A stretch of DNA of 64,000 nt from Verrucomicrobiota bacterium (lineage in GTDB: Bacteria; Verrucomicrobiota; Verrucomicrobiia; Opitutales; Puniceicoccaceae), in assembly GCA_038744685.1 (NCBI GenBank), contig JBCDMB010000002.1:62001-126000 (forward strand), given 5' to 3'. The notes under the pieces are model-generated. The model had not been told where the DNA came from. It searched no databases and worked only from the letters and a program-made list of their open reading frames with translations. The translations under genes and the position numbers were made by a program. Shown one piece after another: positions 54,809 to 63,560 of this stretch (position 1 is its first letter; the number at the start of each line of letters is the position of its first letter).

Positions 54809-55564
54809 CTACCGTCTGCGGCGTAAAAACACGAAGGCGAGTGCGAGACCACTCATTATGAAGCCGTAGGAAGATGGCTCCGGAACGATATCCAAGGACC
54901 AATTCGCTATTCTAAAGTCGCTATTTGCAAGGTCCCCTGGACCGACGATCACTTGGTCGCCTACTTCAATATTTGCGATAAACCCGGACGTTCCACTCCC
55001 TGCGCCGGCACCCCCGACGACAGTCTGGGCGAGAGAATTTTCTGAGGCATCATAGTGGAATATATCAAACTGGAAGTTGTTATTTGAACCACTAGTGTCG
55101 GTAAGCAGCATATCCGAGAACTCCAAAACGCCGCCCACACCCAGCGAAACTGTTGTAAAGGTGAACAAGAGGATTTCGTCTGCCCCGTCGATTTCATTGT
55201 TGCCGTTTGCATTCCCAAGTCCAATCCCGCCCTGATTGTGGACATTTCCGCCGGAGGTTAGTCCGGAAATGTATGCACTAGGGTCAGCCGCGAGCAAGGC
55301 CGCGGAATCGTCCCATCCAAGTTGAGCGAGAATGTTCCATTGAATCAAATCACCGTCCGAAGGAGCAGTAAAACTGCCTCCTTCGAAAATGGTTCGCTGC
55401 GCGACTGTCACTCCGTCGATCGAAGAAAAACCAAGGGTGAATGCAGGGTTGGAATTATTACCCGATTGGGCATCCACAACAACCTGTGCCTGAGAAACGG
55501 TCCCAAACGAAAAAACTGCGCTGATTACAGAAACAATACGGAGGATCTTGGAGGAATTGAACAT
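54809..55564 (-). CDS. PEP-CTERM surface protein
   Basis: A 251-residue protein with signal peptide (residues 8-26, cleavage near SQA) and a C-terminal PEP-CTERM signal, IVPEPSSYGFIMSGLALAFV followed by RRRR. The body is Gly/Ser/Asn-rich beta structure with EFSDMLLTDTSGSNNNFQFD and no match to the other PEP-CTERM bodies that I can see. Sorting would place it on the outer surface. A predicted operator lies about 50 bases upstream. Possibly an adhesin or sugar-binding protein; ligand unknown. Confidence 0.82.
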   Translation of the reverse strand: MFNSSKILRIVSVISAVFSFGTVSQAQVVVDAQSGNNSNPAFTLGFSSIDGVTVAQRTIFEGGSFTAPSDGDLIQWNILAQLGWDDSAALLAADPSAYISGLTSGGNVHNQGGIGLGNANGNNEIDGADEILLFTFTTVSLGVGGVLEFSDMLLTDTSGSNNNFQFDIFHYDASENSLAQTVVGGAGAGSGTSGFIANIEVGDQVIVGPGDLANSDFRIANWSLDIVPEPSSYGFIMSGLALAFVFLRRRR

Positions 55565-55610
55565 AGGGGTATCTTGCTTATCTCGAAATTAACAAATTTC
55601 CGACCCACGA

Positions 55611-55627
55611 AGAATCGTTTTATCATT
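55611..55627. promoter_or_regulatory. Candidate LacI-type operator before the 54809 PEP-CTERM gene
   Basis: On the minus strand reads TGATAAAACGATT, one base from the 39086 site and within the window's TGAWWAAACGWTT consensus. It lies about 50 bases upstream of the start at 55564, a position where a repressor could cover the promoter. Confidence 0.45.
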
Positions 55628-55746
55628 ATCCGATGTCAACTTATTTTGCCACTGAATTACTTCGCCAAAAGGACTCATTTTCGCTGGTTCTTCGGTTCTT
55701 CAGCGACTACAAAAACGCTGAAGAACGACAGATCATTGATCGAAGG

Positions 55747-58700
55747 TTACCTACTGACCTCGAGTCGCACGAAGACTCTACTTTGGTCTGGTAGCACAGC
55801 TTCAACCCAATCAAAATCACTACCGCTACGACTAATCTGCAGATTTTCGTCAGTCAATTGGGTCCAATTCGTTAAATCAACGGACGTCCAAACGGTGTAG
55901 TCGAGTCCCCCCTCCTGCGCTCGCTGAGCGAAACTGAACAGCCACTCACCATCCCTGATTTCAAAAATTGGCGCACCTTCACCGGGAGATTCTGCGAAGG
56001 TAGGATTACGACCCAGTGCGTATTCGAGCAGGTTGAACACTCCATCCAAGTCGTAGTCCTCCTCGTCACCTCCTAGATTTACCCCCCAAGATTCAAACCA
56101 GTCGTCCACGGGTGAGCTCCCACTGCCGCGACTCCCTTCAAATGGTGGAAATTTGTCTTTGTCACTGTTACTCGAAAAACTCGCTCCACCATCCGCCAGA
56201 AATGCCTGTTCGTTATTCAGCGGACGCCACGCACTCACGCTGGACAGATAGCTGTCGAGATCTGCCCACAAGAGACTTGCCGTTTCATTGTCACCTGGAC
56301 TCGTGTTGATGTTGTTAAACTCGCCGGGATCCTTGGAAAGATCGAAGAGCATATTCGGGTTCTCCATCGAAATGTCTGTCCGAATCGTCCCGTCCCAGCT
56401 GTGTGCCAGTTTATACTTGCCCTTCACGATAGCAGACATCGGCATCGAACTCCGGTAGTGCGGGTAATGGAAGTAGAGAGAGCGATCCAAAAATGCGTCC
56501 CAGGGGGTCTCACCCTCCAGCAAGCCTTCCAAACTTACCCCATCGATATTCGCCAAATCTTGAGGGTCGCCTCCAGCCCAATCATAAAAGGTGGGGAGCA
56601 GGTCATAAGTCACTACATTGGCGGTTGAGATCTGACCACCAGGAATTCCCGGCCCGGTAATCGACATCGGGATGCGGAGGCCGCCCTGCCAGAGGAACCA
56701 TTTGTCCCCGTAATGTGGTTGTCCTACCTCGTCGCCGTTGAAACGACGGTATCCATTGTCGGATTTAAAAACAATGTAGGTGTTGTTCAGCATGCCGAGT
56801 GCCTCGATCTCATCCAGAATGCGACCAATACTCTGATCCAGATCATAAAGCATCCCAAAGAAGACCGCGTAATCCCGCTTCCGGTTCAACTGAGTCACAT
56901 CCGTTTCGCCCTTGTTGTTCGCAAGGATATCAGGGTCGTTCTGAAAAAGTGCCCGCGAGGACGGGTAACACTCCCACGGGTTATGAACCGCGTAGTGAGA
57001 AAGCTGGATGTAGACGGGCTTACCGTTTGCAGCGTAGTTATTCAAAAATTCAATTGTCCGGTCGGTGATGCCTTTAATGTCTTTCGGATTTTCGATGTCT
57101 ACCGGAATTTGCTCGTTGTTGGAGTCGTAGGTTTTACCCTCGTCATTATTCGTATCCCCATCTGATTCGATGTAACCTTCGACTGCAGGGTCCGAACTCA
57201 AATGCCATTTCCCGTAGTGGGCACAGTAATACCCCATTGGGCTCAGCGCTTCCGGAATGGTCACCATGGTATCCGGGAATGGTAATTCGATGCCGTTCGG
57301 AATTACCGGGTAATTGCTGAAGGAGTTGCGCGCATCGTACTCCGAGTAGCGGCTACTTCCAGAGAGAAAGACACCGACTCGATTGCGTGCGGTGGTTTGG
57401 CCTGTTTGCAAACTTCCGCGGGTCGGCGTGCACTGCGGTGCGGCTGAATAGGCGTTGCGAAAGAGCATGCCCTCATCCGCCAGTCTCTGCATATTCCAAC
57501 GATAGAGTTGTCCGGGGTTTTCGGGGTCCTCGAGGCGACGCATAATATACTGCGCCGAGTTCAGCATACGATCATCCATCAGCACCGGAGTGTCATACCA
57601 AGCCATGTCATCGCCCAGGATCATGATAATGTTTGGCGGAGAGACCCACCGGTGAAGTAGTGCCTCACGATTCTTCCTAAACAGCCCATCGTCGAGTGCA
57701 GTGTCAAAGATTCGCACCTCGCCGACGATTCCGTTGAGAAATTGACTGCTAACATCAATGCTTCCAAGGGTCACCGCGTTCGCTGTCGAAAAATCCTGCC
57801 TACTCAACGAGCCTGTCACGGAGGCAAAGTTCTTCGTTTCCCACAATTCGTAGGTTTGCGTGTCAGCATTGTAGTTGAGCGCGATCACCACCGTATCACC
57901 GGGCTGAACTCTTTGATCACCGGTGCTTGCTATTTGCTGACCTCCTAAGAATGCCTGAATCTGCCCGCTCGACGTGTAGCCAATTTGTAACCCCGCAATA
58001 CCATTGGTGGAGTTTCCGAGAAGATCGTTGAATCCACCAGAAACCAACTGGTTACACTTGAAGGCGATCAGAACGCAAAATCCGTCAGCACTAGCGGATT
58101 GGTCTAGCCAAGCATCTGATTCTGACGATGAAAATAGCGCCAGACTGTTGCTGACTGAGCCAAACTCAATCCCTGCAAGGCCAGACTCCAAAAAACCCGA
58201 CCCAGTATAAAAGACGCTACCTACGGCCGCCGAAGCGTTGTTCCCGCTCCCCGATTGGTCTGTCCACTGGACAACTGGAGACCCCACCACGCTCGCCGCC
58301 TGACTCGCATCCAACTGTTGGATAGGACCCGGCTCCGCCAACATGGCCGAAACTTCAGTGCTGAGAGCACTTTCGACGCCGTTCAATCCTGTAGCAGTGA
58401 CTGCGTAATAGTAGGTCGTGTTGTTGTCTGCGGTGACATCAAAATACCCACTATTGAACTTCACCGCTAGAACCTCGTCGTCAGTCGTTACCGGAGAGGA
58501 GGTGGAGCGATAGATCGTAAAGAAGTCAAAGGTCTCCGAATTGTTTTCATCCCAGTCGAGCTGAACCTGCCAATCAACAACGGTTGCTCTCAAATTGGAT
58601 GGGGGGCTTGCATTTACCGAAGGAATAACGTCGAAGGTCAAGCTAAGCAACCGGCTACCACCTGTGGTCAGATTATGGACTAGGGCGATTTGGTCACTCG

Positions 58701-59286
58701 GACTGATCGTGATCCCCGCAAACAAATCCGTGCTACTCACCCGCGTTTCGTTCAGGTAGATATCTACGTCGGAAGCAGTATTCGCATCCACTGCCGAAAG
58801 CTCCAAAGAGCTGGCCGCACTCATACCGGAAAGACTGTCAAAAGTAATCAGAATCCCTTCGTTGGTCTGAAGGCTTCCATTACCGGTAGTTACGCCGGCA
58901 CCTGTACTATTCGCTCTGATCTGCGCTGCCGAGCCGCTCGTAAAATCAAGTGGGTCAAAATTGGTATCCAAGCCCTGCAAAGTAATCGTGAAGGCGTCCG
59001 ACGTTTCGTTGGTGAAGGTTCCGCTCAATGCAGGTTGCCCGCCACCCACTACTGTCCCATACGCGGGACTGCCAGCATTGTTAGTTACTTCAATGGCCCA
59101 GGGTCCGCTACCGTCACTGTCTTGTCCATTTGTCCAGTCCAGAGAGACCTGTCCAGATAGCTGCATCACAGCGAACAAGATCGCGAAACCATAAATAAGA
59201 CTCTTGATTTTCGCGGGGAGATAAGCAGGTAAGCCGAAGGTCGAGACCAACCTACACTTGTTCAAACTTCTGCATCGACTGGACAT
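55747..59286 (-). CDS. Giant modular sulfatase: PEP-CTERM-body-like domain + Fn3 + LamG + sulfatase
   Basis: A 1179-residue exported protein. After a long N-terminus with a signal segment (LIYGFAILFAVMQLSG) come residues about 45-225 homologous to the body of the PEP-CTERM protein at 48960-49691 (shared VVGGG, FTN, GAGV and IxF patterns). An Fn3 module follows (about 228-318, DFFTIYRSTSSPVTT, TYYYAVTATG), then a LamG-like region (320-545, VVQWTDQSGSGNN, VGEVRIFD), then the sulfatase domain from 550 (ILGDDMAWYD, QCTPTRGSLQTG with catalytic Cys619, GKWHLSSD, KSDNGYRRF). The tail has a DLDGVFNLLEYALGRNP motif common in PVC surface proteins. The sulfatase part is closest to 32944-34479. Probably a cell-surface enzyme with its own binding modules. 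Confidence 0.9.
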   Translation of the reverse strand: MSSRCRSLNKCRLVSTFGLPAYLPAKIKSLIYGFAILFAVMQLSGQVSLDWTNGQDSDGSGPWAIEVTNNAGSPAYGTVVGGGQPALSGTFTNETSDAFTITLQGLDTNFDPLDFTSGSAAQIRANSTGAGVTTGNGSLQTNEGILITFDSLSGMSAASSLELSAVDANTASDVDIYLNETRVSSTDLFAGITISPSDQIALVHNLTTGGSRLLSLTFDVIPSVNASPPSNLRATVVDWQVQLDWDENNSETFDFFTIYRSTSSPVTTDDEVLAVKFNSGYFDVTADNNTTYYYAVTATGLNGVESALSTEVSAMLAEPGPIQQLDASQAASVVGSPVVQWTDQSGSGNNASAAVGSVFYTGSGFLESGLAGIEFGSVSNSLALFSSSESDAWLDQSASADGFCVLIAFKCNQLVSGGFNDLLGNSTNGIAGLQIGYTSSGQIQAFLGGQQIASTGDQRVQPGDTVVIALNYNADTQTYELWETKNFASVTGSLSRQDFSTANAVTLGSIDVSSQFLNGIVGEVRIFDTALDDGLFRKNREALLHRWVSPPNIIMILGDDMAWYDTPVLMDDRMLNSAQYIMRRLEDPENPGQLYRWNMQRLADEGMLFRNAYSAAPQCTPTRGSLQTGQTTARNRVGVFLSGSSRYSEYDARNSFSNYPVIPNGIELPFPDTMVTIPEALSPMGYYCAHYGKWHLSSDPAVEGYIESDGDTNNDEGKTYDSNNEQIPVDIENPKDIKGITDRTIEFLNNYAANGKPVYIQLSHYAVHNPWECYPSSRALFQNDPDILANNKGETDVTQLNRKRDYAVFFGMLYDLDQSIGRILDEIEALGMLNNTYIVFKSDNGYRRFNGDEVGQPHYGDKWFLWQGGLRIPMSITGPGIPGGQISTANVVTYDLLPTFYDWAGGDPQDLANIDGVSLEGLLEGETPWDAFLDRSLYFHYPHYRSSMPMSAIVKGKYKLAHSWDGTIRTDISMENPNMLFDLSKDPGEFNNINTSPGDNETASLLWADLDSYLSSVSAWRPLNNEQAFLADGGASFSSNSDKDKFPPFEGSRGSGSSPVDDWFESWGVNLGGDEEDYDLDGVFNLLEYALGRNPTFAESPGEGAPIFEIRDGEWLFSFAQRAQEGGLDYTVWTSVDLTNWTQLTDENLQISRSGSDFDWVEAVLPDQSRVFVRLEVSR

Positions 59287-59321
59287 GGGGAGTGGCTCTT
59301 GGAAACTTGTAAAAAACCCTG

Positions 59322-62234
59322 TTACTGCTGAAAATCCTCGGCCGTCTTGAATTCGCCAAAGATGTGCTCAAGCCCCTGACAGTATTCAGTCAGGATCGCC
59401 CGCAACTCGGCCTGCTTGTCGGCGTAGTCTGGATCGTCATAGAGATTCGTTCTCTCTCTGGGATCGTTGTTCAAATCATAGAGCTGATTCTGGTCAAAGT
59501 AGCGCGGGTAATTGCTGCTCGCATTGTAGCGAACATCCCGGTTCTCGTCGAACGGAACCAAGGTGGCATCGTGGCCGTAGAGCGTTCCGTTGGCGTCGAT
59601 ATCCGCTTGGATATCGGGCGGGAAGCGAATCGCCATATACTTGAAACCGTCATCGGTAACGACCGCTCGCTCGCTCGCAATTTCGAGGAAGATGTGCTCC
59701 CGCACGTATTCCTCTCCCATCAGCTCAGCGAGGAAGCTCACCCCATCCACCGTCACCGCCGGATCAATCTGCAGATCAAGGATATCATAAACCAAAGCCG
59801 GGACATCATAGTTTGTCGCCAACGCGTCAGAGACCCGTCCCGGTTCGATTACCGCCGGCCAGCGAGCGATTCCGGGGACGCGGGCTCCTCCGTCATAAGA
59901 GGTCATTTTGCTTGGCTGCGACCCATGATCGCTGATGTAGAGGATCAAGGTGTTCTCGGCGATATTCAGCTGATCGAGCTTATCAAGAATAGCTCCCACT
60001 CCGTCATCGAACCAGGTAGACCCGCGGTCACTGCTGTTTGAGACACGGTCCAAGACACTCTGGCGAGAAGGTTGGACCCCTTCCAGCTCTGGCAAGACCC
60101 CTATTGGAGTTCGAAAGTCATCGTTTTGAAGAGACACACCCGGATTCGGGCTGTGCGGAACGGTTGCCGCCATGTAGAGGAAGAAGGGCTTCTCAGCAGC
60201 CACACTCTGGTCGATAAAATCGAGCCCGGCCTTTGTGATGAACTCCTGACAATGCACTTCCAAATACCTCGGAAGCCAATCTCCGAGCACGTTGCTGATG
60301 AAAACCCCATCCGCAAAATCAAACCCCTGTTCCTTGATCCGATTTACGATGGCAGCGTAGTTGGCCTCCAACTTTGGCACCGTATCCGTGAACCAATCAA
60401 GGTCCGTAGGTTCAGCGCGATTGTCTATCTCATCGCTGCCGTTCCCGATCGCATGAGGTAGGATTGACTTGGGTGTGTTGTGCCACTTGCCGACCATTCC
60501 GGTCATGTATCCATTCGCCTGTAGGACACCCGGCAGGGAATGCATTACTGGGTCGCCATCGAGCCCTGGCTGCCACTGCACGTTATTGTGCGTCCCGGCG
60601 GGAACGTCGTCTTGATACTTGAGACTTCGTGAGGCATGACGACCGCTAAGCAGACTATAGCGGCTCGGAGAGCAGACTGCGGATCCCACGTAAAAACTGT
60701 TAAAAAGGAGTCCGTCCGTTGCCAAACTGTCGATGTGCGGTGTGTCCGCATTCTGGTCGCCATAAGCCCCCAAATGCTCCTTATCCTGATCGTCCGAGAA
60801 GAAGATAATGATGTTTGGCTTCGAGGGCACGGAAGTCTCCGCCCGGAAAAAGGTCGCATCTTTGGAACCTACATTGAACTGAACAGTGGCTTCTCCCTGA
60901 CCGTCTGTAGAAATTTTATCCAAATACTCTCCCAACACTCCGCGACTCGCTCCGGTGAATGGAACCGGATCCTCGTCTGGGCTTTCAAAATCCAGATTAT
61001 CCGAGTTTACCAGTTTATATATCTTGTTTGCAGACCCGTGGATCGTCACTTCGCCATCACCGCTCGACGGGTTGATGCTGAAACCGGAAAGGAAAAGCTC
61101 CGAAGTAGGCGGTGCGGCTATCATGGGGGTAGCGGCGACTTCTTCACTCAAAACCGACGAGTTACCATCCGTTGCTGTTGCGAGAACCGCGTAGTAGTAA
61201 GTCGTGCCGTTGGTCACGCCCGTATCCGTGAAGCTGCTGTCGCTGGGGCTTCCAACAACCGAAGCGAAAGTGGTGACCGGAGAACTCTCCGACCGATAGA
61301 CCGAGTAAAAATCAAGAGCCCCGGAAGTGTCGTCAGCCCAGTCCAGAACAACTTGACCGTCGGTAGCCTGAACCGTCAAATTGATCGGGCTGTCGGGGGT
61401 TGGCAAGGGACCAGGGTTGGTGTTGGTCACTAGAATGTTGTCGAGTTGGTAGCCCGTCGAGGCCTCAAAGCTAAACTCGATTCGAGCGAGCTGGGACGCG
61501 GTTCCATTGTAAGGAATCGAGCTTGCTGTAAACTGGTTGTTGCTGTTAAACGCACCGTCGAAATCCAAAGCGTAACTACTGGCACCAAGCGTCAATTGGA
61601 TTCCCGCTTGGCTTCCAACATTCGCAGTTTGAAAGAGGTCGTCATCCAACGGCGTACCGGTCCCCCCAAACTCCGTAACCAGATCGTATTCCGGTCCAGT
61701 CCCACCGTCGTAGACAACACCCATGCGGTTTCGACTACCGGGGTTGTTCAGCTTGTCGGCGCTCACAAAGAGATGAAAAGACTCGTTGCCCGAGCTATCG
61801 TAGCCAACAATCCGGTAGGAGCCATCACCTGAATTCGTTCCGCGGCGGGTGGCCAGATCGAAAGAAACGACGAGTCCGTCAAGATTCCGCACTGAACTCA
61901 GATTCGCACTAAAACTTCCGGTTGCGTTTGGTTGATTTTCGTCCGGGCGATCAAGAAACAGCGAAGTATCACCGGAACCCTCAACAAACCCGATCAACTC
62001 TGGCTGAAATTGCCCCTGACCCCCTCCCGAGGTCGCTGCGGTCGGCAAGCTCCCCGAAAAGCTACCGACCAAACCAGACATACCATTACCAATATTTGCA
62101 GCGTTTGTTCCAACCGTCGGGGATCCAGACGCATACTCAAAATCTGCATAAAACAGCGTCTCGGCAGGTAACCTCGAGCAGACCACCAGGAGCAAAGCCG
62201 TAGAAAGAAGGGCGGAAAAAACCGGCGGCTTCAT
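59322..62234 (-). CDS. Giant modular sulfatase: 62313-type domain + Fn3 + sulfatase
   Basis: 970 residues from ATG 62234 (a TTG 15 bases earlier is less likely). Signal peptide SALLSTALLLVVCSRLPA. Residues about 26-272 are homologous to the whole body of the PEP-CTERM protein at 62313-63200 (ADF, GMxGLVGxFSG, RIVGYDSSGNESFHLF, YNGTASQLARIEF). An Fn3 module covers about 280-372 (LDFYSVYRSESSPVTT). A short beta region precedes the sulfatase domain, which starts near 471 (IFFSDDQDKEHLGAYG, AVCSPSRYSLLSG with catalytic Cys521, GKWHNTPKS, YISDHGSQPSKMTSYDGGARVP). It sits between its domain donor and the other giant sulfatase in one minus-strand operon. Confidence 0.9.
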   Translation of the reverse strand: MKPPVFSALLSTALLLVVCSRLPAETLFYADFEYASGSPTVGTNAANIGNGMSGLVGSFSGSLPTAATSGGGQGQFQPELIGFVEGSGDTSLFLDRPDENQPNATGSFSANLSSVRNLDGLVVSFDLATRRGTNSGDGSYRIVGYDSSGNESFHLFVSADKLNNPGSRNRMGVVYDGGTGPEYDLVTEFGGTGTPLDDDLFQTANVGSQAGIQLTLGASSYALDFDGAFNSNNQFTASSIPYNGTASQLARIEFSFEASTGYQLDNILVTNTNPGPLPTPDSPINLTVQATDGQVVLDWADDTSGALDFYSVYRSESSPVTTFASVVGSPSDSSFTDTGVTNGTTYYYAVLATATDGNSSVLSEEVAATPMIAAPPTSELFLSGFSINPSSGDGEVTIHGSANKIYKLVNSDNLDFESPDEDPVPFTGASRGVLGEYLDKISTDGQGEATVQFNVGSKDATFFRAETSVPSKPNIIIFFSDDQDKEHLGAYGDQNADTPHIDSLATDGLLFNSFYVGSAVCSPSRYSLLSGRHASRSLKYQDDVPAGTHNNVQWQPGLDGDPVMHSLPGVLQANGYMTGMVGKWHNTPKSILPHAIGNGSDEIDNRAEPTDLDWFTDTVPKLEANYAAIVNRIKEQGFDFADGVFISNVLGDWLPRYLEVHCQEFITKAGLDFIDQSVAAEKPFFLYMAATVPHSPNPGVSLQNDDFRTPIGVLPELEGVQPSRQSVLDRVSNSSDRGSTWFDDGVGAILDKLDQLNIAENTLILYISDHGSQPSKMTSYDGGARVPGIARWPAVIEPGRVSDALATNYDVPALVYDILDLQIDPAVTVDGVSFLAELMGEEYVREHIFLEIASERAVVTDDGFKYMAIRFPPDIQADIDANGTLYGHDATLVPFDENRDVRYNASSNYPRYFDQNQLYDLNNDPRERTNLYDDPDYADKQAELRAILTEYCQGLEHIFGEFKTAEDFQQ

Positions 62235-62260
62235 TACAAATCTGTGCAAGGGTAAAACAC

Positions 62261-62290
62261 AAATCCCGCCACCTCGCAGAGACGGGATTT
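62261..62290 (-). terminator. Hairpin between the PEP-CTERM gene and the first giant sulfatase gene
   Basis: AAATCCCG (62261-62268) pairs with CGGGATTT (62283-62290), giving an 8-base stem with a 14-base loop in the 78-base gap between the two minus-strand genes. On the minus strand it is followed by GTGTTTTACC, only moderately T-rich, so it may be a partial terminator that makes the upstream PEP-CTERM gene more strongly expressed than the giant sulfatases. Confidence 0.45.
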
Positions 62291-62312
62291 CAAGTTCTCG
62301 AGTTCAAGTGAC

Positions 62313-63200
62313 TCAGCGACGCCTCCTGACTGCGACGAGTCCGAATGATAAAAACCCTCCGACGAGAGCTAATCCTGACGGTTCAGGAATGATCGAAACG
62401 TTTAGATCGTCTAAATAAATCCCGGACCGGTTAGCGTTGTTTCCACCCGGAGCACCTGCAAGCTGGAACTCTATCCTAGACAGTGATGTTGCAGCTCCGT
62501 TGTACGCAATTGTATCCGTGAGGTACCCAATGCTATCCGCAACCGGTCCTCCAGTGACGGAAGAAAATCCAATCGTATACCCATCAGTGTTCAACGTGAG
62601 GGTGATAAAACCGCCGGCCAACACGCTGTTTGTGGCGTCTAGATCTTCAATAGCGTCAACACCGGATACTGTCGTCAGATCGAAAGTTGTGGTTGCTCCA
62701 CCGCCTGTCACGACGCCAATGCGCTCAGTCTGACCTCCACCGTTTTTGTCGGTGCCAATCGCTAAATGAAAGGCTTCGTTGTCGAAGGCATCATAGCCAA
62801 CGATGGAGTAGTCGTCGCCTGCATTATTATTTCCCCTACGAGAAGCGAGGAAAAAAGAAGCTTGGAGACCCCCACCGAAAGCGGCGGCAGAGGTAAGATT
62901 TGCTGTCAATACTGTAGCTGCAATTTGGTCGTCCACACCTAGCGCATCGATTACTTGCGGTGGGGCATTCGTTTCATCACTAGCAAAACTCAAAACGGCG
63001 CTGTTTGTTGCGCCCGAGAAAGTTCCCACTAGACCAGTCATTCCTGCGTTCAGGTCGGAGAAGTCTGTGGTGCTCGAGAAATCTGGCGTCGACGAGTAGG
63101 AGAAGTCGGCGTTAAAAAACGTCTGCGAATGGGCGGTTATCGTTAGAGATACCAAGGCTAAGAAGCCGGCAGAACAGCGGATGCAACTGGAGGGTTTCAT
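62313..63200 (-). CDS. PEP-CTERM surface protein with a domain shared with the 59322 sulfatase
   Basis: 295 residues from ATG 63200 (a longer frame from 63266 is unlikely). Signal peptide SAGFLALVSLTITAHS. C-terminal sorting signal IPEPSGLALVGGFLSFGLVA followed by RRRR. The body, about residues 22-265, contains FNADFSYSS, MTGLVGTFSG, SFFLASRRGNNNAGD, YSIVGYDAFDNEAFHL, RIGVVTGG and YNGAATSLSRIEFQ, and matches the N-terminal domain of the adjacent giant sulfatase from end to end. It is the first gene of a likely minus-strand operon with both giant sulfatases, and a perfect 16-base palindrome lies 29 bases upstream. Likely a surface-anchored polysaccharide-binding protein (inference). Confidence 0.88.
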   Translation of the reverse strand: MKPSSCIRCSAGFLALVSLTITAHSQTFFNADFSYSSTPDFSSTTDFSDLNAGMTGLVGTFSGATNSAVLSFASDETNAPPQVIDALGVDDQIAATVLTANLTSAAAFGGGLQASFFLASRRGNNNAGDDYSIVGYDAFDNEAFHLAIGTDKNGGGQTERIGVVTGGGATTTFDLTTVSGVDAIEDLDATNSVLAGGFITLTLNTDGYTIGFSSVTGGPVADSIGYLTDTIAYNGAATSLSRIEFQLAGAPGGNNANRSGIYLDDLNVSIIPEPSGLALVGGFLSFGLVAVRRRR

Positions 63201-63228
63201 GGTGGTATGGGGTAGACTGTGGTTTTTA

Positions 63229-63244
63229 GCGAAAACGTTTTCGC
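63229..63244. promoter_or_regulatory. Perfect palindromic LacI-type operator
   Basis: GCGAAAACGTTTTCGC is a perfect 16-base palindrome centred on the CG typical of LacI/GalR-family operators. It lies 29 bases upstream of the PEP-CTERM start at 63200, in promoter position for the three-gene operon running to 55747. The remainder of the gap 63201-63560 shows no gene. Confidence 0.65.
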
Positions 63245-63560
63245 ATTCTTGCGGCAAAGTGTCCAACTCTCACCGAAATAGTCAACTATTTTTCAAAATT
63301 CCGCCTCTACAGAAACGCTAGCCCAAAGCAAGAAAAGCTCGATACCGGTTTCCTTGTGCACTGAACCCCAAGTAACCGCACAACAAGCTGTTCATTCTAT
63401 TTTGAGTAGCTAGGACGCGATAAGAAAAGTAAATCCGGTTGAGGTTTGATCCAAAAATCCTGATCTTCCCGAATCAGGACTTTGAAAACGCACCACAGCT
63501 GATACGCCTGACAAAATTTCCGGTCCGTCAGTCAATAGGTGTAGATCCGAGAACCCTAAG

